Source: Pseudomonas sp. GOM7 (lineage in GTDB: Bacteria > Pseudomonadota > Gammaproteobacteria > Pseudomonadales > Pseudomonadaceae). From it: a DNA stretch of 64,000 nt. Shown here piece after piece: positions 11,482 to 20,948 of this stretch (position 1 is its first letter; each line of letters opens with the position of its first letter). The notes beneath the pieces were generated by a model. That model saw only the letters and a program-made list of their open reading frames with translations, searched no databases and had not been told where the DNA came from. The position numbers and the translations under genes are program-made. Location of the stretch: positions 3,224,001-3,288,000 of the forward strand of contig NZ_CP113519.1 of assembly GCF_026723825.1 (NCBI RefSeq), given 5' to 3'.

Positions 11482-11483
11482 TG

Positions 11484-11521
11484 AACGCCCGGGTCGCGAC
11501 TGCTCGTCGCACCCGGGCGTT
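11484..11521 (+). terminator. Stem-loop after the second ccoP
   Basis: AACGCCCGGGT (11484-11494) pairs with ACCCGGGCGTT (11511-11521), with partly pairing CGCGA/TCG bases in the loop; GTCTTTC follows. It is a probable terminator of the second ccoNOQP operon. Confidence 0.6.
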
Positions 11522-11612
11522 GTCTTTCAGGCGTACCATATGGGTACCGTGAAACGACCCTGACCGGCACGTATCGGCCTGGGCTGCCAACCAACCGCTG
11601 TGGTGCGCATCG

Positions 11613-13022
11613 ATGAGCAATCAGATACCTGTCCAGGACATCACCCCCCCTGCCAAGAATGCCGGCGTCGATCTCTACGCCAGCCGCGAGAAGATCTACA
11701 CCCGCGCCTTCACCGGGCTGTTCCGCAATCTGCGACTCGCAGGCGGCGCCCTGCTCTTCCTGCTGTTCTTCGGCACCGTCTGGCTCAACTGGGATGGTCG
11801 CCAGGCCGTGTGGTGGAACCTGCCGGAGCGCAAGTTCCATATCTTCGGCGCCACCTACTGGCCGCAGGACTTCATGCTGCTGTCCTGGCTGCTGATCATC
11901 TGCGCCTTCGGTCTGTTCTTCATCACCGTCTTCGCCGGCCGCGTCTGGTGCGGCTATACCTGCCCGCAGAGCGTGTTCACCTGGGTATTCATGTGGGCGG
12001 AGAAAGTCACCGAGGGTGACCGCAACCAGCGCATGAAGCTGGACAAGCAACCCATCAGCGGCAACAAGCTGGGACGCAAGCTCGCCAAGCATGGCATCTG
12101 GGTCGGCGTATCGCTGCTGACCGCCATTACCTTCGTCGGCTACTTCACGCCGATTCGCGACCTGGTGGTGGAGATCTTCACCGGCCAGGCCAGCGGCTGG
12201 GCCTATTTCTGGATCGGCTTCTTCACCCTCGCCACCTACGGCAATGCGGGCTACCTGCGCGAGCAGGTGTGCATCTACATGTGCCCCTATGCGCGCTTCC
12301 AGAGCGTGATGTTCGACCAGGACACCCTGATCGTCTCCTACGATCCGCGCCGCGGCGAGAAGCGTGGCCCGCGCAAGAAGGACGCGGACTACAAGGCCCA
12401 GGGCCTGGGTGACTGCATCGACTGCAAGATGTGCGTGCACGTCTGCCCCACTGGCATCGACATCCGCGACGGCCTGCAAATCGAGTGCATCGGCTGCGCG
12501 GCCTGCATCGATGCCTGCGACAGCATCATGGAGAAGATGAACTATCCCAAGGGACTGATCAGCTACACCACTGAACACAACCTGTCCGGCCACAAGACCC
12601 ACCTGCTGCGGCCACGCCTGATCGGCTACGCTGTCGCGCTGGTGGCGATGATGGGCCTGTTCGCCTGGGCCGTGGCCAACCGCCCGCTGGTGGAGCTGGA
12701 CGTGCTCAAGGATCGCGTGCTATTTCGCGAGAACGAGCGTGGCTACATCGAGAACGTCTACACCCTGAAGATCATGAACAAGGCGCAGCACGACATGACC
12801 TACGTGATCAGCGCCGACGGCCTCGACGGCCTGGTCTACGAAGGCAAGCGCGAGGTGCGCGCCCTGGCCGGCGAGGTGTACTCCTTCCCGGTGGAGCTCT
12901 CCATCGCGCCGGAGAAGCTGCCCTCGAGCGCCAACAACATCGTCTTCCACGTACAATCGGCGGACGACCCCAGTATCAAGAACGACGCTGACAGCCGCTT
13001 CATCGGCCCAAGCGTCCGCTGA
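11613..13022 (+). CDS. ccoG: cbb3 oxidase accessory protein CcoG (FixG/RdxA family, polyferredoxin)
   Basis: 469 residues. It has membrane segments in the N-terminal half, Cys motifs [10 protein letters not shown] and [10 protein letters not shown], then a ferredoxin-like pair [12 protein letters not shown] and [12 protein letters not shown] that can hold two 4Fe-4S clusters. The C-terminal Ig-like domain lies in the periplasm. CcoG is known to help copper delivery to cbb3 by reducing Cu(II) in the cytoplasm. It heads the ccoGHIS assembly cluster, 14 bases before ccoH. Confidence 0.94.
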   Translation: MSNQIPVQDITPPAKNAGVDLYASREKIYTRAFTGLFRNLRLAGGALLFLLFFGTVWLNWDGRQAVWWNLPERKFHIFGATYWPQDFMLLSWLLIICAFGLFFITVFAGRVWCGYTCPQSVFTWVFMWAEKVTEGDRNQRMKLDKQPISGNKLGRKLAKHGIWVGVSLLTAITFVGYFTPIRDLVVEIFTGQASGWAYFWIGFFTLATYGNAGYLREQVCIYMCPYARFQSVMFDQDTLIVSYDPRRGEKRGPRKKDADYKAQGLGDCIDCKMCVHVCPTGIDIRDGLQIECIGCAACIDACDSIMEKMNYPKGLISYTTEHNLSGHKTHLLRPRLIGYAVALVAMMGLFAWAVANRPLVELDVLKDRVLFRENERGYIENVYTLKIMNKAQHDMTYVISADGLDGLVYEGKREVRALAGEVYSFPVELSIAPEKLPSSANNIVFHVQSADDPSIKNDADSRFIGPSVR

Positions 13023-13035
13023 CAACGGAAAGAGC

Positions 13036-13554
13036 ATGACCGAGCACGCACCATCGCCAGCCAAACCCTGGTACAAGCAGTTCTGGCCCTGGTTCATCAT
13101 CGCCCTGCTGGGCTATTCGGTGGTGCAGGGCGTTGCCCTGCTCACCCTGGCCACCAAAAACCCACCGGGGTTGATTTCCGACGATTACTACGACGTCGGC
13201 AAAGGCATCAACCAGTCGCTGGAGCGCGAGAAACTGGCCGAGCGCCTGCAACTACATGGCGAGCTGATATTGGACAACACCACCGGTACCGCCCTGCTCA
13301 GCCTGCAAGGTAACAGCCGCCCACAGCAGATCGTGCTCAACCTGATCTCGCCGACCCAGCCGGAGCGCGATCGCCGTGTCATCCTGCAACCGACGGCGGA
13401 CGGCCAGTACCGTGGGCAGATGGTCGATCAGGTCAGCGGTCGCCGCTTCGTCGAACTGCTCGGCCAGGAAGGCAGCCAGAACTGGCGGCTGTTCGAGGAA
13501 GAGACCATCAGCGATGGCCAGAGCATCATGATCGGTGACAACCCCTCCTACTGA
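13036..13554 (+). CDS. ccoH: cbb3 oxidase assembly protein CcoH (FixH family)
   Basis: 172 residues. [22 protein letters not shown] forms a single N-terminal membrane helix (about residues 12-38). It is followed by the FixH signature [20 protein letters not shown] and a beta-rich periplasmic domain. CcoH is required for stable cbb3 assembly and interacts with the oxidase subunits. It sits between ccoG and ccoI with very short gaps, so it is cotranscribed. Confidence 0.92.
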   Translation: MTEHAPSPAKPWYKQFWPWFIIALLGYSVVQGVALLTLATKNPPGLISDDYYDVGKGINQSLEREKLAERLQLHGELILDNTTGTALLSLQGNSRPQQIVLNLISPTQPERDRRVILQPTADGQYRGQMVDQVSGRRFVELLGQEGSQNWRLFEEETISDGQSIMIGDNPSY

Positions 13555-13562
13555 CCCTGCCG

Positions 13563-15959
13563 ATGCCCACCCCCACTCCCTGCTATCACTGTGGCCTGCC
13601 GGTGCCTGCCGGCAGCCAGTTCCATGCCGACGTGCTCGGCCAGACCCGCGAAATGTGCTGCCCCGGCTGTCAGGCCGTGGCCGAAGCCATCGTCGCCGGC
13701 GGCCTGGAGCATTACTACAGCCATCGCAGCGAGAACGCGGCCAACCCGCAGGCACTGCCCGCCGCCCTGCCGGATGAACTGGCGCTGTATGACCGCAGCG
13801 ATGTGCAGCAGCCCTTCGTCCAGCACCAGGGCGAACTGAGCGAAACCCAGTTGCTGATCGAAGGTATTAGCTGCGCCGCCTGCGGCTGGCTGATCGAGAA
13901 GCACCTGCGCGGCGTGCCAGGCGTGGCCGAAGCGCACCTGAACCTGTCCAACCATCGCCTGCAGGTGCGCTGGCAGGACAGCCAGATCGCCCTGAGCAAG
14001 CTGCTCGCCGAACTGCGCCGCATCGGTTACGCCGCCCACCCCTGGCGCGCTGACGAGGCGGCCGAACGCATGGCCGCGGAAAACCGCCGGCGCATGCGCG
14101 AGCTGGGCGTGGCCGGGTTGTTGTGGATGCAGGTGATGATGGCGACCATGGCCACCTGGCCGGAATTCAACATCGACCTGTCGCCGGAGCTGGACAAGAT
14201 CCTGCGCTGGACCAGCCTGTTTCTCACCACGCCTATCGTCTTCTACTGCTGCGGCCAGTTCTTCCGTGGCGCCCTGCGCGACCTGCGTACGCGTCACCTG
14301 ACCATGGACGTCTCGGTCTCGCTGGCCATCGGCGGTGCCTACGTGGCCGGCATCTGGTCGACCATCACCGGCCAGGGCGAACTGTATTTCGACGCCGTGG
14401 GCATGTTTGCGCTGTTCTTGCTCGCCGGGCGCTACCTGGAGCGCCGTGCACGAGAACGGACGGCAGCCGCTACGGCGCAGTTGGTCAAGCTGCTACCGGC
14501 CTCCTGCCTGCGCTTGAACGCCGACGGCCAGAGCCAGCGCATCCTGCTCAGCGAGCTGCGCGAAGGTGAGCAAGTGCTGGTGCAACCCGGCTCGCTGATT
14601 CCCGCTGACGGGCGCATCCTCGCAGGCCAATCCAGTGTCGACGAATCGCTGCTCACTGGCGAATACCTGCCGCAGGCACGCGGCATCGGCGACCCCGTCA
14701 CCGCCGGCACGTTGAACGTCGAAGGCCCGCTGACGGTGAGCGTGCAGGCCCTGGGCGACGCCACCCGGCTGTCGGCCATCGTGCGCCTGCTGGAGCGCGC
14801 GCAGAGCGAGAAGCCGCGCCTGGCAGAAATCGCCGACCGGGTTTCGCAGTGGTTTTTGCTGTTCATCCTCGTTGCCGCTGCCGTGGTCGGTCTCGCCTGG
14901 TGGGAAATCGACTCCAGCCGCGCCTTCTGGGTGGTGCTCGCCCTGCTCGTGGCCACCTGCCCCTGCGCATTGGCCCTGGCCACGCCGACCGCGCTGACCA
15001 CCGCCACCGGCAGCCTGCACAAGCTGGGCCTGCTGCTGACCCGTGGCCATGTGCTCGAAGGCCTCAACCATATCGACACGCTGGTGCTGGACAAAACCGG
15101 CACCCTGACCGAAGGCCGCCTCGCCCTCAGCGCCGTCCATCCGCTGCGCGAACTCGATCAGGACGCCTGCCTGGCCCTGGCCGCCGCCCTGGAAAACCGC
15201 TCCGAACACCCCATTGCCCGCGCCTTTGGCCAGGCGCCACGCGCAGCCGACAGCGTCGACAGCTATCCCGGCCAGGGCCTGCAGGGCCGCGTCGACGGCC
15301 GCCTGCTGCGCATCGGCGAAGCCGGCTTCGTCTGCGCCTTGAGTGGCCAGACCGTGCCAGCGATTGCCAGCCAATATGGCCAGTGGCTGCTGCTGGGGGA
15401 TGAGCAGGGCCCACTGGCGTGGTTCGTGCTCGACGACCGCCTGCGCGAGGATGCGCCCGAGCTGATCGCCGCCGCCCGCGCCCGTGGCTGGCACATCCAC
15501 CTGCTGTCCGGCGACAGCTCGCCGATGGTGGGTGAAGTGGCGCGTCAGCTCGGCATCGAGGATGCCCGTGGCGGCCTGACCCCGGATGCCAAGCTGGCTG
15601 TACTCAAACAGTTGCATGCCGAAGGCCGTCGCGTACTGATGCTCGGCGATGGCGTCAATGACGTGCCGGTGCTGGCTGCAGCCGATATCAGCGTGGCCAT
15701 GGGTTCGGCGTCCGACCTGGCCAAGACCAGTGCCGATGCCGTACTGCTGTCCAATCGCCTGAGCAGCCTGGTGCAGGGCCTGAGCATGGCCAAACGCACA
15801 CGGCGTATCATCATCGAAAACCTGTGTTGGGCGACCCTGTACAATGGCCTGGTGCTGCCGTTCGCGGCGCTCGGCTGGATCACCCCCATCTGGGCAGCGG
15901 TGGGCATGTCGTTCAGCTCGCTGCTGGTGGTACTCAATGCCCTGCGTCTGAGCCGCTAA
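13563..15959 (+). CDS. ccoI: Copper-translocating P-type ATPase CcoI
   Basis: 798 residues. The N-terminal Cys-rich part (CYHCGLPVP and MCCPGCQAV) is followed by a heavy-metal-binding domain with GISCAACGW. Transmembrane ion site Cys466-Pro-Cys468, phosphorylation site DKTGT (Asp510) and hinge GDGVNDVPVL are all present. CcoI exports copper needed for the CuB centre of cbb3 oxidase. It starts 8 bases after ccoH. The fused zinc-ribbon-like N-terminal domain is typical of CcoI/FixI rather than of general copper exporters. Confidence 0.93.
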   Translation: MPTPTPCYHCGLPVPAGSQFHADVLGQTREMCCPGCQAVAEAIVAGGLEHYYSHRSENAANPQALPAALPDELALYDRSDVQQPFVQHQGELSETQLLIEGISCAACGWLIEKHLRGVPGVAEAHLNLSNHRLQVRWQDSQIALSKLLAELRRIGYAAHPWRADEAAERMAAENRRRMRELGVAGLLWMQVMMATMATWPEFNIDLSPELDKILRWTSLFLTTPIVFYCCGQFFRGALRDLRTRHLTMDVSVSLAIGGAYVAGIWSTITGQGELYFDAVGMFALFLLAGRYLERRARERTAAATAQLVKLLPASCLRLNADGQSQRILLSELREGEQVLVQPGSLIPADGRILAGQSSVDESLLTGEYLPQARGIGDPVTAGTLNVEGPLTVSVQALGDATRLSAIVRLLERAQSEKPRLAEIADRVSQWFLLFILVAAAVVGLAWWEIDSSRAFWVVLALLVATCPCALALATPTALTTATGSLHKLGLLLTRGHVLEGLNHIDTLVLDKTGTLTEGRLALSAVHPLRELDQDACLALAAALENRSEHPIARAFGQAPRAADSVDSYPGQGLQGRVDGRLLRIGEAGFVCALSGQTVPAIASQYGQWLLLGDEQGPLAWFVLDDRLREDAPELIAAARARGWHIHLLSGDSSPMVGEVARQLGIEDARGGLTPDAKLAVLKQLHAEGRRVLMLGDGVNDVPVLAAADISVAMGSASDLAKTSADAVLLSNRLSSLVQGLSMAKRTRRIIIENLCWATLYNGLVLPFAALGWITPIWAAVGMSFSSLLVVLNALRLSR

Positions 15960-15987
15960 GCTGCAGCAAGCGTAGCCCGAACATCGA

Positions 15988-16036
15988 GGAGCGAGCCCTG
16001 CTCGCGAAGAAGCATTTCGCGAACAAGGCTCGCTCC
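15988..16036. repeat. REP-type inverted repeat between ccoI and ccoS
   Basis: Arms 15988-16008 and 16016-16036 pair over 21 bases with two mismatches; the outer sequence is GGAGCGAGCC/GGCTCGCTCC. The element ends in CTACC, so it reads GTAGGAGCGAGCC on the other strand, a common Pseudomonas intergenic repeat form. It lies in the 103-base gap between ccoI and ccoS and might affect downstream expression. Confidence 0.65.
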
Positions 16037-16062
16037 TACCCAGACGCCACCCCGGAGAGCGT

Positions 16063-16269
16063 ATGTCCGCCCTGTACATCCTGATTCCCGTCGCCATCGC
16101 CCTGGTCGCGTTCGCCATCTGGCTGTTCTTCTGGGCGGTGGACAGCGGCCAGTACGACGACCTCGACAGCCCCGCCCACAGCATTCTCTTCGACGACGAG
16201 GATCCGCTGCACAAGGCCGGCGTCGAGCAGGCCGAGGATCACAACAAGCCGGGCAAACCTGATGCTTGA
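16063..16269 (+). CDS. ccoS: cbb3 oxidase assembly protein CcoS
   Basis: 68 residues. An N-terminal helix MSALYILIPVAIALVAFAIWLFFWAV is followed by the family signature DSGQYDDLDSPAHSILFDDE. CcoS is needed to insert haem b and copper into CcoN. It overlaps the start of the TauE-like gene by 8 bases. A REP-type palindrome separates it from ccoI. Confidence 0.92.
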   Translation: MSALYILIPVAIALVAFAIWLFFWAVDSGQYDDLDSPAHSILFDDEDPLHKAGVEQAEDHNKPGKPDA

Positions 16270-16945
16270 GCTGGCTCCCCTGCTGGTGTCGGCGCTGATC
16301 CTCGGCCTGCTCGGCGGCGGTCATTGCCTGGGCATGTGTGGCGGCCTGATGGGCGCACTGACCCTGGCGATCCCTGCCGAGCAACGCGGCAGGCGCCTGC
16401 GTCTGCTGCTGGCCTACAACCTCGGGCGCATCCTCAGCTATGCCACCGCCGGCCTGTTGCTGGGATTGGCGGGCTGGGCGCTGGCCGGCAGCAGCGCCGA
16501 GCTGGTCATGCGCAGCCTTGCCGCCCTGCTGCTGATTGCCATGGGTCTGTACCTGGCTGGCTGGTGGAGTGGCCTGACGCGCATCGAAGCGCTGGGCCGT
16601 GGCCTGTGGCGGTACATCCAGCCCCTGACTCGGCGCTTCATGCCGGTCACCAGCATCCCGAAGGCCGTGGTGTTGGGCGGACTATGGGGCTGGCTGCCCT
16701 GCGGCCTGGTCTACAGCACCCTGCTGTGGGCCTCAAGCCAGGGCAATGCAGTGGACAGCGCCCTGCTGATGCTGGCGTTCGGCCTCGGCACCTGGCCAGT
16801 CTTACTGGCCACCGGGCTGGCCGCCGAGCGCCTCACCGCGCTGCTGCGCAAACGGGGCGTGCGCATGGCGGGTGGCCTGCTGGTTATCCTGTTCGGCCTC
16901 TGGACCCTGCCCGGCCCGCACCAGCATTGGCTGATGGGGCACTAG
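16262..16945 (+). CDS. Sulfite exporter TauE/SafE family membrane protein (DsbD-TM-like)
   Basis: 227 residues with about six membrane helices. GGGHCLGMCGG near residue 22 and GWLPCGLVYSTL near residue 145 are paired Cys motifs seen in this family and in the CcdA/DsbD transmembrane fold. It is encoded directly after ccoS with an overlap, as in other Pseudomonas. A role in thiol or copper handling during cbb3 maturation is plausible but inferred from position. The substrate is not shown by the sequence. Confidence 0.8.
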   Translation: MLELAPLLVSALILGLLGGGHCLGMCGGLMGALTLAIPAEQRGRRLRLLLAYNLGRILSYATAGLLLGLAGWALAGSSAELVMRSLAALLLIAMGLYLAGWWSGLTRIEALGRGLWRYIQPLTRRFMPVTSIPKAVVLGGLWGWLPCGLVYSTLLWASSQGNAVDSALLMLAFGLGTWPVLLATGLAAERLTALLRKRGVRMAGGLLVILFGLWTLPGPHQHWLMGH

Positions 16946-17110
16946 AGCAGCTACAAGCCTCAAGAGGCAAGTAAAAGCAGAAGCACGAGCACGCGCGTAG
17001 CCCGGATGCAATCCGGGAAAACCTGCCACCACTCCCCGGATTGCATCCGGGCTACGTCGCCAGAGCAGCTACAAGCTGCAAGCCTCAAGCGTCAAGTAAA
17101 AACAGAAGCA
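16945..17110. repeat. Composite intergenic repeat: two heptad arrays flanking a REP palindrome
   Basis: A 21-bp perfect inverted repeat (16997-17017 with 17035-17055, core CCCGGATGCAATCCGGG) is flanked on both sides by related direct repeats (about 16945-16988 and 17061-17110). Each starts GAGCAGCTACAAGC and ends in AGAAGCACG. Within them CAAGC recurs every 7 bases (CAAGCTG, CAAGCCT, CAAGCGT, CAAGTAA). The same palindrome recurs at 44340-44397. Confidence 0.75.
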
Positions 17111-17147
17111 CGGGCTACGCTCTCGGTCGCCCCTGCCTTTCTCCCCG

Positions 17148-17161
17148 TTGATTCAGGTCAA
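17148..17161 (+). promoter_or_regulatory. ANR/FNR box of hemN
   Basis: TTGATTCAGGTCAA fits TTGAY-N4-RTCAA with its centre at 17154.5. A candidate -10 hexamer TAGACT (17184-17189) puts transcription start near 17196, exactly 41.5 bases from the box centre. This is the class II arrangement for FNR-type activators. The leader would be about 24 bases. Confidence 0.75.
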
Positions 17162-17219
17162 GGCCCCCACACACCCGCATCCCTAGACTGGCCGCACAGC
17201 CTGTACAGGATTATTTCCC

Positions 17220-18602
17220 ATGCTCGACGCCATCCAGTGGGATGCCGACCTGATCCGCCGCTACGATCTCGCCGGCCCGCGCTACACCTCCTATCCGACC
17301 GCCGTGCAGTTCCACGACGACATCGGCCCCTTCGACCTGCTGCATGCGCTGCGCGACAGCCGCAAGGCAGGCCGCCCACTGTCGCTCTACGTGCACATCC
17401 CGTTCTGTTCGCACATCTGCTATTACTGCGCCTGCAACAAGGTGATCACCAAGGATCGCGGTCGCGCCCTGCCCTATCTGGAGAAACTGGAACGGGAAAT
17501 CGAGATCGTCAGCCGCTACATCGGCAAGGAACAGGTGATCGAGCAACTGCACTTCGGCGGCGGCACACCCACCTTCCTCAGTCACGACGAACTGCGCCGT
17601 CTGATGCAGCACCTGCGCCAGCATTTCAACCTGCTGGATGACGACTCCGGCGACTACAGCATCGAGATCGACCCCCGCGAAGCGGATTGGTCGACCATGG
17701 GCCTGCTGCGCGAGCTGGGTTTCAACCGCGTCAGCCTCGGCGTGCAGGATCTCGACCCCGAGGTGCAGCGCGCGGTCAACCGCCTGCAGACCCTGGAAGA
17801 AACCCGCGCCATAGTCGAGGCGGCACGCACCCTGCAGTTTCGCTCGTTGAACATCGACCTGATCTACGGCCTGCCCAAGCAAACCCCGGAGCGCTTCGCT
17901 CGCACCGTGGCCGAAGTGATCGCCCTGCAACCCGATCGCCTGTCAGTGTTCAACTATGCGCACCTGCCGGAACGCTTCATGCCACAGCGGCGCATCAACG
18001 CCGAGGAGCTGCCGCCGGCAGCCGACAAGCTGGCCATGCTGCAGGCCAGCATCGAGCAACTGACCAAGGCCGGCTACCGTTACATCGGCATGGATCACTT
18101 CGCCCTGCCCGACGACGAGCTGGCGGTGGCGCAGGAGGAAGGCACCCTGCAGCGCAACTTCCAGGGCTATACCACCCACGGTCATTGCGACCTGATCGGC
18201 CTGGGGGTCTCGGCCATCAGTCAGATAGGTGACCTGTACAGCCAGAACGACAGCGACATCGGCAACTACCAGCAGAGCCTCGGCAATGGCCAACTGGCCA
18301 CGCGCCGTGGCTTGCACTGCAACGCCGACGACCGCGTGCGGCGTGCCGTGATTCAGCAACTGATCTGCCACTTCGAGCTGGATTTCCGTGGCATCGAACA
18401 GGCTTACGCCATCGATTTCCGCTACTACTTCTCGGCGCTCTGGCCGGATCTGCAGCGCCTGCACGATGACGGCCTGATCGAACTTGGCGAACACGGCATC
18501 CGGGTACTGGCCGCCGGCCGCCTGCTGGTGCGCTCGCTGTGCATGCTGTTCGACCGTTACCTGACCGACCAGGTGCGTCAGCGCTTCTCACGGGTGATCT
18601 GA
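17220..18602 (+). CDS. hemN: Oxygen-independent coproporphyrinogen III dehydrogenase
   Basis: 460 residues, usual length. This radical-SAM enzyme converts coproporphyrinogen III to protoporphyrinogen IX without O2. The cluster motif is CSHICYYCAC (Cys63, Cys67, Cys70, Cys72). HFGGGTPTFLS and SIEIDPRE, typical of HemN, follow. It has its own ANR box and -10, which fits haem supply for cbb3 oxidases at low oxygen. It lies between the cco assembly genes and anr, as in P. aeruginosa. Confidence 0.95.
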   Translation: MLDAIQWDADLIRRYDLAGPRYTSYPTAVQFHDDIGPFDLLHALRDSRKAGRPLSLYVHIPFCSHICYYCACNKVITKDRGRALPYLEKLEREIEIVSRYIGKEQVIEQLHFGGGTPTFLSHDELRRLMQHLRQHFNLLDDDSGDYSIEIDPREADWSTMGLLRELGFNRVSLGVQDLDPEVQRAVNRLQTLEETRAIVEAARTLQFRSLNIDLIYGLPKQTPERFARTVAEVIALQPDRLSVFNYAHLPERFMPQRRINAEELPPAADKLAMLQASIEQLTKAGYRYIGMDHFALPDDELAVAQEEGTLQRNFQGYTTHGHCDLIGLGVSAISQIGDLYSQNDSDIGNYQQSLGNGQLATRRGLHCNADDRVRRAVIQQLICHFELDFRGIEQAYAIDFRYYFSALWPDLQRLHDDGLIELGEHGIRVLAAGRLLVRSLCMLFDRYLTDQVRQRFSRVI

Positions 18603-18632
18603 ATAGCACGGCCTGTGTTTTGCGGCTTACAG

Positions 18633-18712
18633 AGTGTAGGAACGGATTTATCTGCGAAAGGGTTGCCGCCGTAGCCGCCAGAATCGCCAATGAATCCGCT
18701 CCCACGGTCGCG
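18633..18712. repeat. Degenerate REP-like inverted repeat behind hemN
   Basis: GTAGGAACGGATTTATCTGC near 18636 is imperfectly complementary to CCAATGAATCCGCTCCCACG near 18688-18707. This resembles the GTAGGAGCGGATTTATCCGC repeats common in Pseudomonas. It lies between the convergent hemN and coiled-coil genes and may contribute to termination. Confidence 0.5.
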
Positions 18713-18748
18713 GACGATATCTGGCCGGCATCAGCCAGCACACCGTTT

Positions 18749-19198
18749 TCAGCCCATGGCCAGGGATGAGGCGGTCTGCATCTGTTCCTTGCTCAAGCCC
18801 TGCTCACGCATCTGCCTGATCAGGTTGGCATTGGCCGAGGTCAGTGCGCTGTTGAGGCTGCTCAGCTCCGTCTGCAAGGCATCGGCCTTGGCCCGCTTGG
18901 TTTCCGCATCCAGGCTCTGGTCGGCCATCAGCGCCTTGAGTTCGGCCTGCTTGGCGGCGATCTCAGCCTTCAGCTTGCGGATCATCTTCAGCAACTCCTT
19001 GATGCTGTCCGGCAAGCCGCTCTCGTCGACATCCTTGTTGTTCGCCTCGCCCCTGCTGGCCGACAGGCTCTTGCCCAATTCCGACAGGCTGACCCGCAAG
19101 CCATCGCGCACCTCTTCAGGCGTCTGCTCGACTGCGATATTTTGTCGCTGAGAAGCTATGCTCAGGTTGCTCAGCGGGGTATTAGCGTCGATGCGCAT
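18749..19198 (-). CDS. Coiled-coil protein of unknown function
   Basis: 149 residues from the ATG at 19198, chosen because GGGAGG lies just upstream; the open frame itself reaches 19243. I do not recognise a family. It opens [26 protein letters not shown], then has a long charged helix ([20 protein letters not shown] and a second heptad segment near the end) predicted to form a coiled coil. No signal peptide or membrane helix is seen. It is divergent from anr and shares its 147-base upstream region, so joint regulation is possible. A gene in this place is also present in P. aeruginosa. Confidence 0.7.
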   Translation of the reverse strand: MRIDANTPLSNLSIASQRQNIAVEQTPEEVRDGLRVSLSELGKSLSASRGEANNKDVDESGLPDSIKELLKMIRKLKAEIAAKQAELKALMADQSLDAETKRAKADALQTELSSLNSALTSANANLIRQMREQGLSKEQMQTASSLAMG

Positions 19199-19345
19199 CT
19201 TCGCACCTCCCTTGCTTTCGATTGCAACTGCTATCGGCCGCACCAGGACAAACTTGAACGTCAGTTCAGCTTTCTTTCGACTGGCCGCAAGCCTTGCCCT
19301 GCTGTACTCTTTAACGTCATTGCGTGTTTATCAGGAAGCGGAACG

Positions 19346-20080
19346 ATGTCCGAGAACATCAAGCTGCGGGCACAGCACCAAGCCCATTGCAAGGATTGCA
19401 GCCTGGCCAGCCTGTGTCTGCCGATCTCGCTGAACATGGAAGACATGGACGCGCTCGACGAAATCGTCAAACGCGGTCGCCCACTGAAGAAAGGCGAGTT
19501 TCTGTTCCGTCAGGGCGATGCCTTCGGCTCGGTATTCGCGGTGCGCTCCGGTGCGTTGAAGACCTTCGGTCTGAGCGACTCGGGTGAGGAACAGATCACC
19601 GGCTTCCACCTGCCCAGCGAGCTGGTCGGCCTGTCCGGCGTCGATGGCGAGCGCTACCCGGTGTCGGCCCAGGCCCTGGAAACCACTTCGGTGTGCGAGA
19701 TCCCCTTCGAGCGCCTGGATGACCTGGCTCTGCAACTGCCGCAACTGCGTCGTCAGCTCATGCGCATCATGAGCCGCGAGATCCGTGACGATCAGCAGAT
19801 GATGTTGCTGCTGTCGAAGAAGACCGCCGACGAGCGCATCGCCACCTTCCTGGTCAACCTCTCTGCCCGCTTCCGCGCCCGTGGCTTCTCCGCCAACCAG
19901 TTCCGCCTGGCCATGTCGCGCAACGAAATCGGTAACTACCTGGGTCTTGCCGTGGAGACGGTGTCCCGCGTGTTCACCCGCTTCCAGCAGAACAACTTGC
20001 TCGAGGCCGAAGGCAAGGAAGTGCACATTCTCGACCCCATCGAGCTGTGCGCCCTGGCCGGTGGCAATATCGACATCTGA
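19346..20080 (+). CDS. anr: Anaerobic regulator ANR (FNR family, 4Fe-4S oxygen sensor)
   Basis: 244 residues, the exact length of P. aeruginosa ANR. The ATG at 19346 was chosen although the frame is open further upstream. The N-terminal Cys15, Cys18 and Cys24 ([11 protein letters not shown]), with Cys117 later, can ligate the oxygen-labile 4Fe-4S cluster. A cyclic-nucleotide-binding-like domain and dimer helix follow. The C-terminal helix-turn-helix contains [12 protein letters not shown], whose E--SR residues read TTGAT half-sites. It is the likely regulator of the three ANR boxes in this window. A strong hairpin terminator follows. Confidence 0.97.
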   Translation: MSENIKLRAQHQAHCKDCSLASLCLPISLNMEDMDALDEIVKRGRPLKKGEFLFRQGDAFGSVFAVRSGALKTFGLSDSGEEQITGFHLPSELVGLSGVDGERYPVSAQALETTSVCEIPFERLDDLALQLPQLRRQLMRIMSREIRDDQQMMLLLSKKTADERIATFLVNLSARFRARGFSANQFRLAMSRNEIGNYLGLAVETVSRVFTRFQQNNLLEAEGKEVHILDPIELCALAGGNIDI

Positions 20081-20126
20081 AACCACCGCAGTCCCTGACA
20101 CCAGCGGTTTCCCTCCAGCACGACAG

Positions 20127-20149
20127 CGCCGCGCATGCGCGGCGTTTTC
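20127..20149 (+). terminator. Terminator of anr
   Basis: CGCCGCGCATGCGCGGCG (20127-20144) is a perfect 18-base palindrome followed by TTTTC, 46 bases after the anr stop. It is a good rho-independent terminator and separates anr from apt. Confidence 0.75.
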
Positions 20150-20176
20150 GTCCGCGCGATTCCAGCAGGACACCCC

Positions 20177-20725
20177 ATGATCTTCGACGAATTCAGCATC
20201 AAGACCCTGATCCGCCCGGTGGTGGACTTCCCCAAGCCCGGCGTGGTGTTCCGTGACATCACCCCGCTGTTCCAGTCGCCCCGCGCGTTGCGCATGGTCG
20301 CTGACAGCTTCATTCAGCGCTACGTCGAAGCCGAGTTCAGCCATATCGGCGCCATGGATGCCCGTGGTTTCCTGATCGGCTCGATCATCGCCTACGAACT
20401 GAACAAGCCACTGGTGCTATTTCGCAAGCAGGGCAAGCTGCCAGCCGACGTGCTCAGCGAGGGGTATCAGACCGAATACGGCGAAGCCTTCCTGGAAGTG
20501 CACGCCGACAGCCTGTGCGAAGGCGACTCGGTGCTGATCTTCGATGATCTGATCGCCACGGGTGGCACCCTGATCGCCGCCGCCAATCTGGTAAGGCGCA
20601 TGGGTGCAACCATCCATGAGGCAGCCGCGATCATCGATCTGCCGGAACTGGGCGGCTCGCAGAAGCTGCAGGACGCCGGCATCGCCACCTTCACCCTGAC
20701 CGCCTTCGCCCTCGACGAGCAGTAA
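20177..20725 (+). CDS. apt: Adenine phosphoribosyltransferase
   Basis: 182 residues from the ATG at 20177 ([15 protein letters not shown]), matching the Pseudomonas Apt length. The frame is open upstream, but that part lies in the anr terminator. The enzyme makes AMP from adenine and PRPP for purine salvage. The PRPP-binding signature [14 protein letters not shown] and the N-terminal [14 protein letters not shown] are intact. It is cytosolic. Confidence 0.95.
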   Translation: MIFDEFSIKTLIRPVVDFPKPGVVFRDITPLFQSPRALRMVADSFIQRYVEAEFSHIGAMDARGFLIGSIIAYELNKPLVLFRKQGKLPADVLSEGYQTEYGEAFLEVHADSLCEGDSVLIFDDLIATGGTLIAAANLVRRMGATIHEAAAIIDLPELGGSQKLQDAGIATFTLTAFALDEQ

Positions 20726-20948
20726 TCCCCAGGTCATCGCCACCTCCAGCCGCTCCGATCTGCACAAGGCTTCACCACTGCCGCAAAGGCTGTGAGCGAA
20801 GCCTGGCGACAAGGGCTCAGCAGCTCACGGAAACAATGGGTAACCCTTAATACCCAGGGCAAGCCCTCCAACACCTGATCAGCTTCGGTCTGGAAACCGT
20901 AGAATCATTCGCTCACTTCCCTGACCGAATCTCGATTGCCCCTTGACC

